Position numbers and translations under genes: made by a program
Part shown: positions 12,320 to 25,275 of the stretch, piece after piece
How the letters are laid out: every line of letters starts with the position of its first letter
Numbering within the stretch: the stretch's first letter is position 1
From: Gymnogyps californianus
Lineage: Eukaryota; Chordata; Aves; Accipitriformes; Cathartidae
Assembly: GCF_018139145.2 (NCBI RefSeq)
Contig: NC_059475.1
Span: 19,782,937 to 19,846,936, forward strand
Length of the DNA stretch: 64,000 bases
Direction of reading: 5' to 3'
Notes under the pieces: model-generated
What the model was told of the DNA's origin: nothing
Databases searched by the model: none
What the model saw: only the letters and a program-made list of their open reading frames with translations

Positions 12320-14606
12320 ATTATGATTACCTCTGCTGCTCATCCTACTCAAAAAGGTAAGATTGAATTTTGTTTTCCTTTGTTTATTGCATACATTTGC
12401 AAGTGTTAAAGCTGCTCAAAAAAACCTTACAGATGTCACCAATTTTCACTAAACATTACTTTTCTCTTCTATTCCTCCTTACGATCTGCATTTAGGAACA
12501 GTCTAGGTAGGCCTTTTGATATATTTCAGTGAGTTTTCTTCCAGTGCACTAGTGGAGAGCATATACTTTGTATATGCTCTCTTTGCTTGGCAGTTGTGGA
12601 GGATGGAACTAAAAATAGCCAGCAGGCAGTTACTGCCTAATGTAGGAAATTATTTAGGACTGTGTATATCCATTTTCACCCGATCTTTAATATTTCTTCT
12701 CTGATTTTTCACATGAACTCATATGGGGCAGGACAGTTAAGTTGCTATAGATTATTTGACTGTTATTACAGTTTTTGCAACCTTTTTGTGTTTTCCTTTC
12801 CTCCTTTTGGGGGCTGAACAAAACACGTGCTGTGAGTGGACACACTTGTGTATCACGAGTAGATGAAGGCCCAGCAGTAGCAGCGTCAGGATTCTTGTGC
12901 TGTGGAAGTTAGGGAAAAGATGCCTAGGAGTGTTGTGTGACCACGCTGAGAGAGAGGAGGGGAGAGTAATTTATGTCATTTGCAAAGCTGGCTCCCTAGT
13001 CCCTGTAGCTACTACAGTGATATTGTGGTAAGGTGGCAAAGCTCAGCTCTGCTCATAGCAGCTACCTCTGGGCTGCTTTCCCCCTTGTATATAAGTGCTG
13101 TTTCAGTTGCTGTGATGGGAGCTTTTGTGTAAAACAAGCGGTCGTGTTATTTTTGCTCTGCTATTTCATATGCTTATGTGAAAAACCTCTGCGCTTTCAT
13201 TTTGCTCTCATTAAAACAACTGATAAATCTGGCTAAGCGAAAGCCAAAGTGCCTTTGTTTTGCATTAGAGTTGGAGCTAGTGATGAACCAGGTGGAGGTG
13301 TTTGGAATAATTAATGCAGACCAGTTCTGCTAATGCAAGGAGACAAATAGTTTCTTCATGAATGGCAAGCACCTGTCTTTGCAAATATATTGTCTCGTGG
13401 TGCAACTGTAGATAAAACTTAAAATCAGTCAAATTTTTTTTTTTTGAGTCTGAGTAGCTTGCTGGTCTCATTAGCTGGAATTAACTTTAGAAAGTGTTTT
13501 ATTCAGTGATGCCTTTAGAATCACAGCACTAAATGGTTGTCTGCTGCTTCTGCTTTTTAAGTTGGAACTTTCTATTAAAATTAAATTGCTTTTGCTGTTA
13601 GCTTGGAGTTGTTTTAGATGGACTTTCTGTGTCAAACAGTGGGCCAGGATTTTAAATTCCATCTAATTCCTTCCTTCTTCATTCACATCAGCCCTGAAAT
13701 TGTGGTTGACGCGAGGCTGCAATTGCACACAGGAGATTGGCTGAGCTCATGTCTTGAAAGCCCAGTTTAGAAGTTTATTCACTATTTTAAAGCACTGAGG
13801 GTTAAATTATACCTTTAGTATTTGCTTTAGGATTTGGGATCACTGCCTTTGATACAAGAGGGAATGGGCAGTAAGTTTTAAGAGTTTTGGCTTTTACTGA
13901 ACCAGATTTTTCAGTTGTTTTAATAAGAGAGTTAAATATACAAATAAAGTGGCAGGGAGAATATTCTTCATCCTCAGAATGAAGACTTTGCTGTTCTCTC
14001 TAATATAGAGTGCTTAAACCTTTGGCATGAGCAAGATCCCAGTTTTGTATTCAGATTTCATCTTCTTCCCTTGGCAGTAGCTGCTGAGCTTATCTGCCTC
14101 ACTGACACTGTGAAGGTATTCTCAAAATCATTTGCTGGAGAACAATCTGTTGACAACAAGTTGGGGTTGTGTGCATGCCGAAGTGAACAGAACATGCTGC
14201 TGTTCTGAGCAATACCATGAGAAGTGATGAGTACCTCCCCTCTCCACCACAGATTAAGGGAAAATGGCTTTGCTTGTAGATATGGAGACAAGTAACTCTA
14301 CAAAGGATAGATGGAAATAGTAATTTGCATAGCGTGCAATCAGGTGGAGGAATTAACTGCTGCAGTAAGTCAAAGCCACAGACAGGAGCTGGATCTTTAA
14401 AAGCCCTGAATATTTTCCTAGTCATGGAATCACTGATTATACACTTTAAAGGGAGAATAATGGTGTTTTAGTCCTCCTGCCATCAGCTAAATTGTTACTC
14501 CCGTGAGGCATGTTCTCTCCACCCCAACGCCCCCCCCCCAATATTTGAATGTTTTATCCAGCAGCTTGGTAATTCTGGCATTTTCTGCATGTTACCTGGA
14601 TAAGCT

Positions 14607-14628
14607 GGGGGGAGGGAGGGGGGAGGGG
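14607..14628 (+). repeat. G-rich tract with G-quadruplex pattern
   Basis: Four runs of three to six G are separated by single A residues, which is a classic short-loop G-quadruplex pattern on the + strand. It is followed by a purine-only stretch to about 14640. It lies in the gap between CHID1 and TSPAN4, not near a recognised promoter. Confidence 0.7.
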
Positions 14629-15819
14629 AAAGAGAGAAGGATCTGTAGTGGGCCACGTTTGCATGGCTAACCTTGTGCTTTTTAATCTTGCTTGCATGCA
14701 CACTTCAGGGGATATACTTCTCTCCTTTGACAGTGACTGTGTGATCTCTGTGTTTGTGTGATGTCTGAGTCAAACTGCTGCTCAGCTTTCATTTCCAAGC
14801 CGTTTTATTTTAAATGAAAGCATTTTTTTTTTGCTGGCATTCAAGCGCTGTTGGTATTCAGACACCATCGTTGCTTAAAGATTCCACAGGCCCCATTTTG
14901 CCACTGACTTGCATGTCTGGGAACCCATTTGTTTTCTAGGATTTTTGTTGTTGTTTATAATTAAAACAGAATTTAGCAGTGCAGCTGCAGCTTGATTGCA
15001 GCTCTTTTAATGAATCTCAAATGAAAACATAATCCTGCTTCATCTCCTGGAGTTGTGTTGACTTAGTGAGAATGGGAGGAATCAAAAGAGGTAATAATGC
15101 CTTTCCTCTGTCCTGCAGAAAATTTAAAACCATTATTTGGAAGGGCCGAGTAGATGGTGGTTCTGAATGATGAAAAGAAGAATACTTCTGAGAACAGAGC
15201 TATGCTGTGAAGTTGTATAGCTCAGCCAGTTTTTATTGGTAACGCTACTTTTGTAATAATACCCTTCCACTTTTTAAGGTATTTCCACTGGCAGCATCAA
15301 ATAACTCACTTGGGGCTTTTCTGGAAGTAAATGGTTGCATCTGAAAGAGTTTACTTCTAATTTCAGAGCAAATGTAAAATAATTAAAGCTTTGCTTAGTG
15401 AGAAGCATTCTACAGTGCAGGTGTCAGGCACTTAAATTTGGGCAGTTTCTTCATGATGATGGGGAGATGTCACCCACACTGACTGCAGCTGCTAACAAAG
15501 CAGGAGGATAATGGCATGACTCGCTGCACATGAAAATGTTTTTGAATTTCTGATTGTATTGGTCTAGAAACACAGTGCTGAAAGTAAGCAGCACCTGGTA
15601 AGCCCTCTGAATTCTCTAATGGCATCTCTCTATCCAGCGCTTTTCTTTCACTGTAAAGCTTTGCTTTCTGTCAGACAGTAAAACTTGTGATGCTCAGCTG
15701 AAAAGGCAGGATTTTGTAAGTAGCCCCTTGAATGTGCATCGCCCTGAGGAAGGATGTTTGGTTTAGTTTCAAAATTATCTGTGTCCTGATGAATGTCTCA
15801 TCCTTTTGCCATTACTATT

Positions 15820-15881
15820 GGAATAGAATAGTTCTAGTTGGAAGGGACCTACAATGATCATCTAGTCCAACTGCCTGAACA
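15820..15881 (-). mobile_element. CR1 LINE 3'-end fragment
   Basis: The block gaatagaatagttctagttg plus ggaagggacc…gatcatctagtccaactgcc is the hallmark of the avian CR1 3' end, read here in reverse orientation. Only about 60 bases are recognisable, so this is a strongly 5'-truncated or decayed copy. Its far border is uncertain. Confidence 0.8.
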
Positions 15882-18800
15882 CTATTGAAAATGTACATGA
15901 GAAGTTATTTAGGAAAGTGAAGCTGAGGTTAATTATTTGCACAAAATTAAAGATGCTGATGGTGCTGTGTTGAACCGCCTCTAAAAGTACCCCTAGTTTT
16001 GAGTCTGCATCATGGGCTGTTCCCCATATATGGTCTACCTCAAAATGTAAATTAGGTGCTAATAGATCTATCTGCAGGATCTTGGTCTGAGGACTGGTAA
16101 TGCTTTGGAGAATAAATCCTTTTTATTTCCAGTATTTGGAACTGGCTAGTAAAATGTGCATTCATAGTAATGGCTGTTCTCCACTTAATTTGAACTATTC
16201 CAGCTCATTTCTGTCAATGTTAAACTAAAGAAGGATAAGGAAAGAAATTATGATGAGATAGGTCTGCCAAGCTTTATACTAGGGCACGTAGAATTTATGG
16301 CAAGGCAAACTTGGCTTACCTGTCAAGAGAGGAGATTATAAAAGAATTTATTTAGAAAGAAGCTGAAACCCTTATTTTTATTTAATGTCTCATGGATTGT
16401 TCTGCACATTATCAGAATAATTACTTCCTGTGCTTACATAAGTAACACATTATTTTTCTTCAAACTATTTTGCACCTCAGGTGTTTTGTCCATTAAAATG
16501 ATTCTGTGTTTTGTTTTTGTTGCTTCTGCATAAAGAAGCATTGTAAGCATGTATAATGAGTATTTCTAAAGACTGTTCTTATAAAATAGGTGTTCAAGTA
16601 TGGCATAAAGCATGAACAAACTAAGCTAGTGCACACACAAAAAGAACTGATAAGTGGAAGATCATTTTATTACCAAATCTGCAATTGTTTCAAGGACTGG
16701 CCTGTAGGTCTTACAACAGAATTTGAATATTGTTTATTTGTTTAAAACTAGTCACTTGCAGACCTTACCATTTCCCTGGTATGGTCATATGGGCCACTAG
16801 TGGAAGAAGGACAGAGATTCATAGAGTTCTGGGTAAATGTCGAAACACATTCCTCTGGGCTCTTGTGCAGGGCCATGCTCTGCAGTAATCCAGGACAGCT
16901 TTAGAAATTTCAATCTGAGCTACTGGCATTCTTATAGGTAAAAAGCTTGGGGGGGATGGGGAGGGGAAGAGTACACTGCAGTACAATTGCAGTATCACTG
17001 AATTGAATTTTGCATATACAGTAGTTAATACATGGGTTATGTGTGTGTGAATGATACCAAATGCTGTGATTGTTGTAATCCCCTGTTAATAAAAGGATTG
17101 ACTTGCAGTACAAAATGACTTGCATAATTCTGTATGCTGTATTATCCCTTCCAAGGGTTTTGAAGCCTTATGTGTTTTCTAGCCCTCAGTACCTCCTTAC
17201 TTTATTGCAGTACCTGCAGAACTTGTTTTTATGAAATGTCCTCAAACATGAATAATGAAGTACTTTGTTCCATACTGATGGGCCTGTAGATGACATGGGT
17301 CAGGGAAACACAAGGCTGAGCCTCAGCTAAACCTCTAGCCAAATACATCCAAATGGTAACTTTGCATTTTGAGATCTGACAAAATCATGGAAAATTTTTG
17401 TGAGTATATTGGTTTTGCAACTACTCTCTTGGGTCCGCATATAAATAGTGTAACGGGAATGGCAGTGCTCACGTGCTACCCATGTCAAAGTTGTGTCCCC
17501 CAGCACAGAGCAGGACAGTGTCTCCACCAGCCTGTGCTGAGGTCCTTGGCATAGGCATGCTGGAAGAACCTCAGGCAGCTGCTTGGTGTTTTGCTTCATC
17601 GTGTTTTACCTCAGCACTAAATCCAGTATTCTAGTTTTGATGCACCTCTAGATTTGCATGTGTATGCACAGACTCTAAGTTCCTTATTTCTTTCATTTTT
17701 TGGCAACATCCAAGTTTTGCCCCTGTGGGTGTAATGCCTATCTGACCATTGTTTGATATCTGAGCCTGTCTAGAGTCTAGAAGGGGAAATTCAAGTTTGT
17801 ATTTCTGTTTGTAGAGAAGCTGCTGTGCCTCTGATTCCTGGCAGAGGGGTTTCAGTGTGCCAGCCCACAGGGGGATGGTGATACTGTGCGGAGAGGAGCG
17901 GATCTGGCTGCAGTAGAAAACTTGGGTTGGAGAGAAGGGCACAGAGAAAGAAGACAAAAGAATGATCTAATCTGGGAAGGTCTTAGTTCCTCAGACACTG
18001 TAATAGCCACGCTCCCCATGAGCTTACAGGGCTGCTTCAGGGGGCAGCAGGACTGCTTGCACTACAGATCTTCCATCTAAGAGGCAAGTGGGGTTTCAGC
18101 ACCCTTGTGGGTACTCCCCAGCCCCTTTCCATGGGAGAGGTCCCAAACAGGACCCTCATTTTTTGGTGGCTGTTTTCCTGGTGACCACCTGTCTTACTGT
18201 TGGGTCCAGTGGAACGCCTTAACAGTATGAAAAGCTAAAAATCTCAGCTAAAAGTTTTCCTGGTTTCCCCACCCCACCCCGAGTTGTGCTAGATCTGAAG
18301 TGAACCAGCTGAAATACAAGAGGAAAGTAATCCATCTGACTAGATGTGCCCCCTTCCCTGTTAGGCAGAAAGTGATTTTTCAGAAAATCTTGAATTGGAT
18401 ACATATCCAGCTTATGCATTTTAGTTAGTCTAATTTTTAAGCAAAAGCTATCTTGGCTGAATACTTCTTTAAATAATGTAATGGAAAGTAGCAGAGATCA
18501 ACTATCAGACATGCTGCTGGTCCTGCTACCTTTAGCCAACTGTTTGTCTGTCTCTACCTGTAGTGTTTCCCATCAGCATTATCAGAGTAGTGTGAATCCT
18601 GCCATGAACCTCTTTCTAATTGCTAAGCTGGCATTTCAAGGCAGGAGAAAAGTGAGCTTTTTGTCCTTCAGAGGTAAGCCTGCGAACCCTGAGTCTAGAC
18701 AAGTCGGGGAGAATGTGACTGCAGGGACATATGGCCTGCTTTAAAATGAATGGATTTATTACACAATTCTCCTGCTAGTGTGGGGACATTTGCCTTTATC

Positions 18801-18919
18801 TAATACCACCATGTGTATATATATGTATTTTTAGTGGGAAAATGTTTATCTTCTGTGCACTGTTTAGGATTTCTCAGTCATACAGAAGTACTTAAGATTA
18901 AGACCCTATTATTTAATAA

Positions 18920-18939
18920 GCTCTCTATTGTTAGAGAGC
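18920..18939. repeat. perfect 8-bp stem, 4-base loop hairpin
   Basis: GCTCTCTA, a TTGT loop and TAGAGAGC form a perfect inverted repeat. A second, imperfect stem follows at once (gagcctgcc at about 18943 pairing with ggcagctc at about 18969). It resembles no RNA family I know and has no T tract, so it is recorded only as structure. Confidence 0.6.
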
Positions 18940-19451
18940 GAGTGAGCCTGCCAATGTGAGATTGGGCTGGCAGCTCAGTGGATTAATGGAAACATAGAGC
19001 TGGATTTAAAAGCCCTGAATGATAATCTTTAAATATGCTTAGGCATTGTGGTTGTGCAGTTTCCCTGGGGAATCATCGTATTCCCTGCTTCAAAAATTGC
19101 ACTGAAGACATAACTGAAACTACAGCACAACCTTGCCTACCGGCAAATCTCCTTTCATTCCTGGGGCTTAAATTCCTTCTGTGTACATCTGTACACCCAG
19201 AGTGTCATTCCTTGTAGGTTTTCATTTCTTGTTACATTGTTGCCACAGGAACAATTTTACGCAGACCTGAAAAACAAGAGTTGCAGAGCTGAGCAATTTT
19301 CCTACCTGAACAGAGATCTTGCTTAGGCTTTCAAATAAGCAAATGTTGCTATTTGAAAATACTGAAGTGAAAATTATGTTGAGGCTTGTGATATGTGCTC
19401 TCAATAAGGTAGCCAGAAGAAATTTGAAAAAGACTGTATCAGCTGGCTGCC

Positions 19452-19471
19452 TTTTTTTTTTTTTTTTTTTT
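19452..19471. repeat. poly-T tract (20 T)
   Basis: This is a pure run of 20 T. It may be the tail of an old retroposed element on the - strand, but no element body could be recognised beside it. Confidence 0.8.
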
Positions 19472-20831
19472 AAACTCCTATCTGTGAAATTCTGTGGTGC
19501 TTCTGGTTCATGTAACCCGTTTCAACCCAGCTTCATTCTCTGATAGAGATCTGAGTAGTCCCACTGCAGTGATAGTGTAGAGACAATGATGTGATGCATT
19601 CTGGGATGTCTTCAGACAAATTGAAAGGCTTGAGAATAATTTCATTGTAGGAGATTGCTTTTTCTTATTTATATAAGAACTTACCAGTCTGAAAGGTGTC
19701 TGGACTTAGAGTTGCTTTACTTGTGTACACATTTCTGGGGATTATCTCAATTTCAATTTAATTTGCCACTTCATGCTATAAAGCTCTCAGGGACTCTTTA
19801 ATTTTCAGTGAGAGCTCACTAAATGAAAATGAAATAAGCTTGCATTGTCAGCACTGAGAATGGCAGTGTTGTCCTGAATTTCTGTTGATACTTCACCACA
19901 GCCGCTTGTGCAAATAAGGCACCAGGGCACTCAGTTGTTTGGTACTAGATCTGATTGTGTACCTGAACACCCTTATGTTCTGTGTAATTGTACCGATGTT
20001 AAGAAGCTTTTTAACTTGAAGGACACTGTGCTGCATGTGACCAGTGACACATCAGCTGTAACGTGCTGAGTTCTTTTAAATGTCCTAGATCTCAGCAGTT
20101 TTCAGTAATGTTTAAATTGCATATAAATTCACCCCCACTGCTCCCTGGATTGATCTCCTGTGAGGTTGGAAGTACTGAAGGTTGGAGGATATAAGAGAAA
20201 TCGGTGTCTGTACCCTTTTGAACTGTTTTCATCATCTGAGTATTCCAGTGTCTTTCAGTAGCTCTGTGAACGTGCAGCACCTAGGAGGGGAGTAGATGGG
20301 ATTGCAGCCTGAAGAGGACAGGAAAGCAGTCAGAACAGGATGAAAGCAGGATCAACCAAAAAAAGGTAAACAAAATTGCACTGAACATTTATAAGCATAC
20401 CTTTGACCTTGTATATGCTAGATGGGGTTGGTGACTTCCCACCTTCTCCTGGTGACAGTATCAGCTGCAATGCCTCTGCTAGAAAGTTACCTGTATGACT
20501 GCTGGGGGTGGTAAGATGAAGACCCTATCAAAGGGATGGACTGATTGCCCCCAGCTGCAGTACTAGTAGGGCATCACAGCTTTTGTCATACAGATCTGAA
20601 TCACAGCGCGCTACATAGAAGGACTACTTTAGTCCTAGAATGCCATCTACACAAGACTCAAAAAAACCCAAATCTGCTAAATCATGGGGACTAGGAGGAA
20701 CAGTTTATAGAGAGGCTTTATACATGCTGCAGCCCTGATTCAGTTCTGGGAGCGTCTTTCTAAAAGAACGCTGTGTCTGTTGTGAATGAGCTGACCATGT
20801 ATTTCATGGGATACTGCTCTGTTTTTGTACC

Positions 20832-21426
20832 TGTCATGGTTTAACCCCAGCCAGCAACTAAGCACCACACAGCTGCTTCCCCCTCCCCCCTCCTAGAGGG
20901 GTGGGGAGGAGGAGGGGAAGAAAAAAGTAAAACTCATGGGTTGAGATAAGAACAGTTTAATAGCTAAAGTGAAATAAAATACAGTACTCACTAAGAATAA
21001 TAATAGTAATATAATAATTGTAATGAAAAGGAATATAACAAAAAAAAAAGGAAATAACACCCAAGAAAAGACAAGTGATGCACAATGCAGTTGCTCACCA
21101 CCCGCTGACCGATGCCCAAGCAGCAATCCGCCCCTCCTGGCCAACTCCCCCCTGTTTATATACTGGGCATGTTGTTCCATGGTATGGAATACCCCTTTGG
21201 CTAGTTCAGGTCAGCTGCCCTGGCTGTGCTCCCTCCCAGCTTCTTGCACACCTGCTTGCTGGCAGAGCATGGGAAACTGCAAAATCCTTGACTTAAGATG
21301 AGCGCTACTTAGCAACAACTAAAACATCAGCATGTTATGAACAGTATTCTCACACTAAATCCAAAACACAGGACTGTACCAGCTACTAAGAAGAGAGTTA
21401 ACTCTATCCCAGCCGAAACCAGGACA
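20832..21426 (-). mobile_element. solo LTR of the same ERVL-like family, copy 2
   Basis: This is a 595-base LTR in reverse orientation: it starts TGTCATGGTT (the complement of the LTR end) and finishes CCAGGACA. It is flanked by the exact 5-bp repeat GTACC (20827-20831 and 21427-21431). On the - strand it has a TATATAAA box (complement at 21155-21162) and ATTAAA (complement at 20956-20961). It lacks the ACGTCA motif and part of the stretch downstream of the TATA box, and has more differences than copies 1 and 3 show between themselves, so it is probably an older insertion or another subfamily. There are no internal genes. Open frames of 70-95 codons inside it are chance. Confidence 0.9.
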
Positions 21427-22695
21427 GTACCTTACAGTGGAGAAAAACAGTCTGCTCAGGTGCCAAGTGTTGTCTGCCCAGGTCTCTTGTCCATTTCCAA
21501 CCTTCTCCTGTATTTTTCATCTATATTTTTTCATACCTGTCATTTTTAGTTTCCCTCTTCTTCCTCACCTTTGCTTGTGCAGAAGTTTGGATAAACTGGA
21601 GTCCTGTGTCATCCATAGCAAAGATTGCTTGCATTGGAATATTCTAGTTCTGAGAAGAAGATATGTACATGGATTTTTTGAATGTACATTAACTCTTGAT
21701 TCCATCAGGAACAAGAGAGTGTGATTTGCAGCAATCTCTTAATTGTGCCAGTGTTTCATGTGATAATTCTTCTTTTAAACCTGCAAGCACTTATTTCAAA
21801 GGACCTTTTGATAATGAAGATTGTATTGTGTCAGGGTAACCAGCTGTGGTGCACAGTTGGGAATAAGAAGGTGTTTAATAGCGAAGAACTTTAATGCATG
21901 GACTTCACAGGAAGGAGATTTAAAACTTCAATTTTTATTAGCACCAAATATCAAGCAAGTTCCATGACAACAAGCTGTACTTCCAAGCTGGTGAGTTATT
22001 TTGTTTAGGAAAAGTGAGCTGGTAATTATATGATACATCAAATCAGTCTATGTACTCTCTTGTGTTTGCATTTGCAAATCCATAATTCCTTTGGTTGTGC
22101 ACAGGTCTGAGTTCACAATTTCTGTTCTTCCCCCAAAAGTAGGAGTATTTTCAACCGTGAGGTTTTGAGGCATCTCTGTTCTTGAGAGACTAAGCAGCAT
22201 AACTTAGCTGCTCACCAGAATAGTCAAAGCACCTCTGGCTTCTAGGGAGAAATATTCCTGTTTCTCTTTCTAACATACTTGTGTGTCCAGTTCCTGCAGT
22301 TGAGCTCATAGCGTGAAGAATTTTCCCAAATAGCTTCACTTGTAGCTCCATGCAGCCTCCCTATTCAACTAATGCCAACATGACTTTCAAATGAAATTAA
22401 TACAGGTGCAAAGACAGTGGCCATTGGTGGGGAGGGAGGAGGACTGTGGTGCTCTGAGGACTATAAAGAAGCTTTTAGTGACTTTGACTGTCATAAGCAA
22501 TCTGGTATAGGCTCATAGAGTGAGAGGAGGGGTTCCAAGAATGCACTAGAAGCAGCACCATGGTGAAGTGCTCTTTTCCTGGAGTACTTGCAAATGCTTC
22601 ATCTTAACTGAGTTTGTAACCAGCTTTAACTCCCTTGGGTGGAGGGTTCAATTCCTTGAGAAATGAGAGCCTGAAAATGAGAGAGCTGAGAATTG

Positions 22696-22696
<1 letters not shown>

Positions 22697-22726
<30 letters not shown>
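22697..22726. repeat. poly-T tract (30 T)
   Basis: This is an uninterrupted run of 30 T, equal to poly-A on the - strand. It could be a retroposon tail, but no element body is recognised to its right. Confidence 0.85.
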
Positions 22727-22727
<1 letters not shown>

Positions 22728-24104
22728 GTAGAAGTTATCTTGGACAGTTAGGCTGCCACAGTACAAAATGTGGGCATGCATATGCTGCTCCAGTCGTCTC
22801 AATACTGTGTGGATGCACATGAGCATTTCAAAAGAACAGCAATGGCAACATTTCTAGGTTGAGGTGTTTTTTAGCTCAATATTCTGGGTGCTTATTACCC
22901 AAACTGAGATATATCAGAATCAGTTAATTGCATCTGTGGATGATACAATAACACTGAGCAAGTTTCCAAGGTAAATTGGGTTAAAAGAAAAAAAAGGGGA
23001 AAAAAAAAAAAATCCCTGCAGCATTAGTCTTTCTGGAGAATGCTAAACAACAAGTGACAGTTCTGCTTGATAACAGTGCTCATCTAGCCATTTGCAGGCT
23101 TGCATCAGGGAACTGAGGACATTGAGAGTAATTCAGATTTAGTCACTAGTTAGGTCCATAACTAGGCTGACATGAATTACTTGGTTACAGTACTCACTTT
23201 TCTCTGCTATGTAGGGACTATGGTCTCCTAACTCAATGTCAAACCTGAACTTTGTAAAGCCATGTAAGATGTCTATCCTTGGGCACTTAAAGTTATAAAA
23301 TACAAATAACTGAATCCCCTCTGCATTTGGCAGACTGGGACCTTGATTAACCAGGTATCCCTGTGTGCAGAACAGCAGATTTAAATGGTACAGTAGAGGT
23401 GGAAGGGCTGGAACAGCAATGGGCTTAAGCTTTACAGCCAAGGAAATGTATTTGTGGAGGAGGGACATGATGAGGTGCATCTGAATAGACTTTCACAAAC
23501 CAGTTCCTGAAATCCCTTTATTTCTATAGTAATTTTTACTATCTTCAGGATGAATGCTTTACACCTGAAACTCTTGTCGCTGTCCATATGGAAAAATAAA
23601 CACATAAGCAATACACATTAACAGTTGTTTTTTATGCTGTACTTTGTTTTATATAGATTTAATTATATACAGTTATATATTTTATTTTCTTGGCTGTGAT
23701 TTGAACTATATTCTGTAATAGCAGTGCTATGGGAATCTAAGGGGAGATTTATAGTGGATAAGGATCCCATCCTTTCAAGCTGTTCTTGTAACCACAAGTA
23801 CAGGGAAATCTCTGTTAAGCAATTCTGTAGTAACAAAAAGTTCTCCTAAACAATTTCTGCATAAAAGATACCAAGGAATTGTTTGAGAAACCAGTTTAAT
23901 TGATCAGCCATCTTGCAATGCAAACCATGCACTGCAGGATGACTTATAGGCCCTCTATGTAGCTGTCTAACATGCACTGGTGTAGATTTGGTAGTGAATG
24001 CTTTCTGGCTATTAGAGAGAGGAATGTAAACTAAGCTGTTACAGGTCAACAAAACCCATGATTTCTAGTGAACAGAATAACATATAGTATTTCTGTGGGG
24101 AAAC

Positions 24105-24129
24105 GGGGGGGGGGGGGGGGGGGGGGGGG
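24105..24129. repeat. poly-G tract (25 G)
   Basis: This is a run of 25 G preceded by GGGG at 24097-24100. Such long G homopolymers are uncommon and are often miscounted in assemblies, so the exact length is doubtful. Confidence 0.85.
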
Positions 24130-24719
24130 AAGCAAGGCCTAGGCTAAAATGACCTACATAGGCAAGTGATGGGATTTCAGAAAAACAGCCTTTCAAATTG
24201 CCCTTGCTGGGTGAGTTAATAATGATAGATTCTTTGTTTGTTTGGGGTTTTTAACATACAGGAAGGTAAGAAACATAGGACTCTGTATTTTGCACTTTTG
24301 ATGTGTCAAGACAAAACTGTGGATGAAGTTTCATAGGCTACCATTAAGTCTCTTTGAAAATTATCGCCAAGCAGACAGAAAGTACTTTGTATTACACAGC
24401 TAGTATAATCAGCTAAGCATGATATTCCCAGGTTGTGTTAAGTACATTTGAGAAAAATAGCAGGATGTCAGCTGAAATACTAGGCTAGTTGTTGATTAAA
24501 ATAGAAATACCTCTGTCTATGCCAAGATGTAGTTCAAAAAGCAAAGACAACTGAACTAGGATAGCTGCTGGGGGAAGGTACACGGGGCTTAGAACAACAG
24601 GATCTTGAAAATCAATGGTGTACTCTATTACTCAAGTTTAAGCTTTAGTGGAAAGACAAATTAGGCTGTAAAGGTAATACAGCTGCTCTGTGCCCATATA
24701 TTTCTGTAAGAATCATTAA

Positions 24720-25275
24720 GTTAGCATTCCTGAAGTATAGAACCAATGGTGAATAAATGAAATTGAAAGGCAACATGTTAAAATCCATATAAGAAGGGTT
24801 CTTTTAAATGTATACGGCACAATGAAATTGTGAAATTCACTGCTACAATGTAAGACTGAAGTGGAAAGTTTCACAAAGTCAGAAAGGGATTAAAGATAGA
24901 TGTGGTTAGTGAGACCATCTAGTGGTACACTTAACGGGATGAAGAAAATTCAAGTAATACTGAATTGCCTACTGAATTGAGGGGGTTGTAAGAAACTTCC
25001 ATCAAAGTTTTGGGTTATCCTTTATTAGGTTTCCTGCAACAATCTCTAAAACCTCTGGGTCTCCACTTTCAGGCCATGTCTACACTTACACTTTCAGTAG
25101 TATGCCTGTGTTGTTCAGAATGTACCCAGTTTAGAGGCAATTTCACTTGTGAAGCTGTTTGACCTGGAAAGTACAATAAACTGTATTGAAAAAGGCAGTG
25201 TTAGACATGACTTCAGACAAGATACGTGGCTAACCAGGCCTTTTTCTGATCTGACATAGTAGGAGTTCCTAGTTC
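24720..25275 (+). mobile_element. ancient CR1-like LINE 3' end, interrupted
   Basis: From about 24720 the sequence follows, with many changes, the 3' region of old amniote CR1-type LINEs. Landmarks are a block like gaaattgtgaaattcactgc, then 'aagaaacttcc…ggttatcctttattagg', and near the end 'agacaagatac…ctaaccaggcc' with 'tctgatctgacatag…ttccta'. The last landmarks correspond to the family's 'gacaggata…ctagatgg…gtctgacccagta…ttccta'. The match is broken at about 25070-25211 by foreign sequence (listed separately). Family assignment is from memory of these motifs; borders are approximate. Confidence 0.6.
25070..25211. mobile_element. possible short non-autonomous DNA transposon nested in the LINE
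   Basis: About 140 bases interrupt the LINE alignment. The left end reads ggccatgtctacac and the right end reads gtgttagacatgac, which is nearly its reverse complement, so the segment has terminal inverted repeats of about 14 bases. Flanking ctttca and cttca may be a decayed target duplication. Ends of the form CAGGCCATGTCTACAC recall old hAT-like elements of reptiles; this link is inferred. Confidence 0.5.

Larger units (their letters stand above)
12320..20831. other. intergenic, mostly unrecognised
   Basis: This stretch contains the left LTR's target duplication, a CR1 remnant (about 15820-15881), a G-rich tract (14607-14628), a perfect hairpin (18920-18939) and a T20 run (19452-19471), each listed separately. 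Open frames up to 108 codons (for example 14099-14425 on - and 17631-17957 on -) show no splice-bounded coding pattern or known domain. Confidence 0.5.

Noticed and set aside
22910..22980. Stretch with 'gatgatacaataacactgagc', faintly like LINE ORF2
   Set aside because: The similarity is one short phrase with no continuation on either side.
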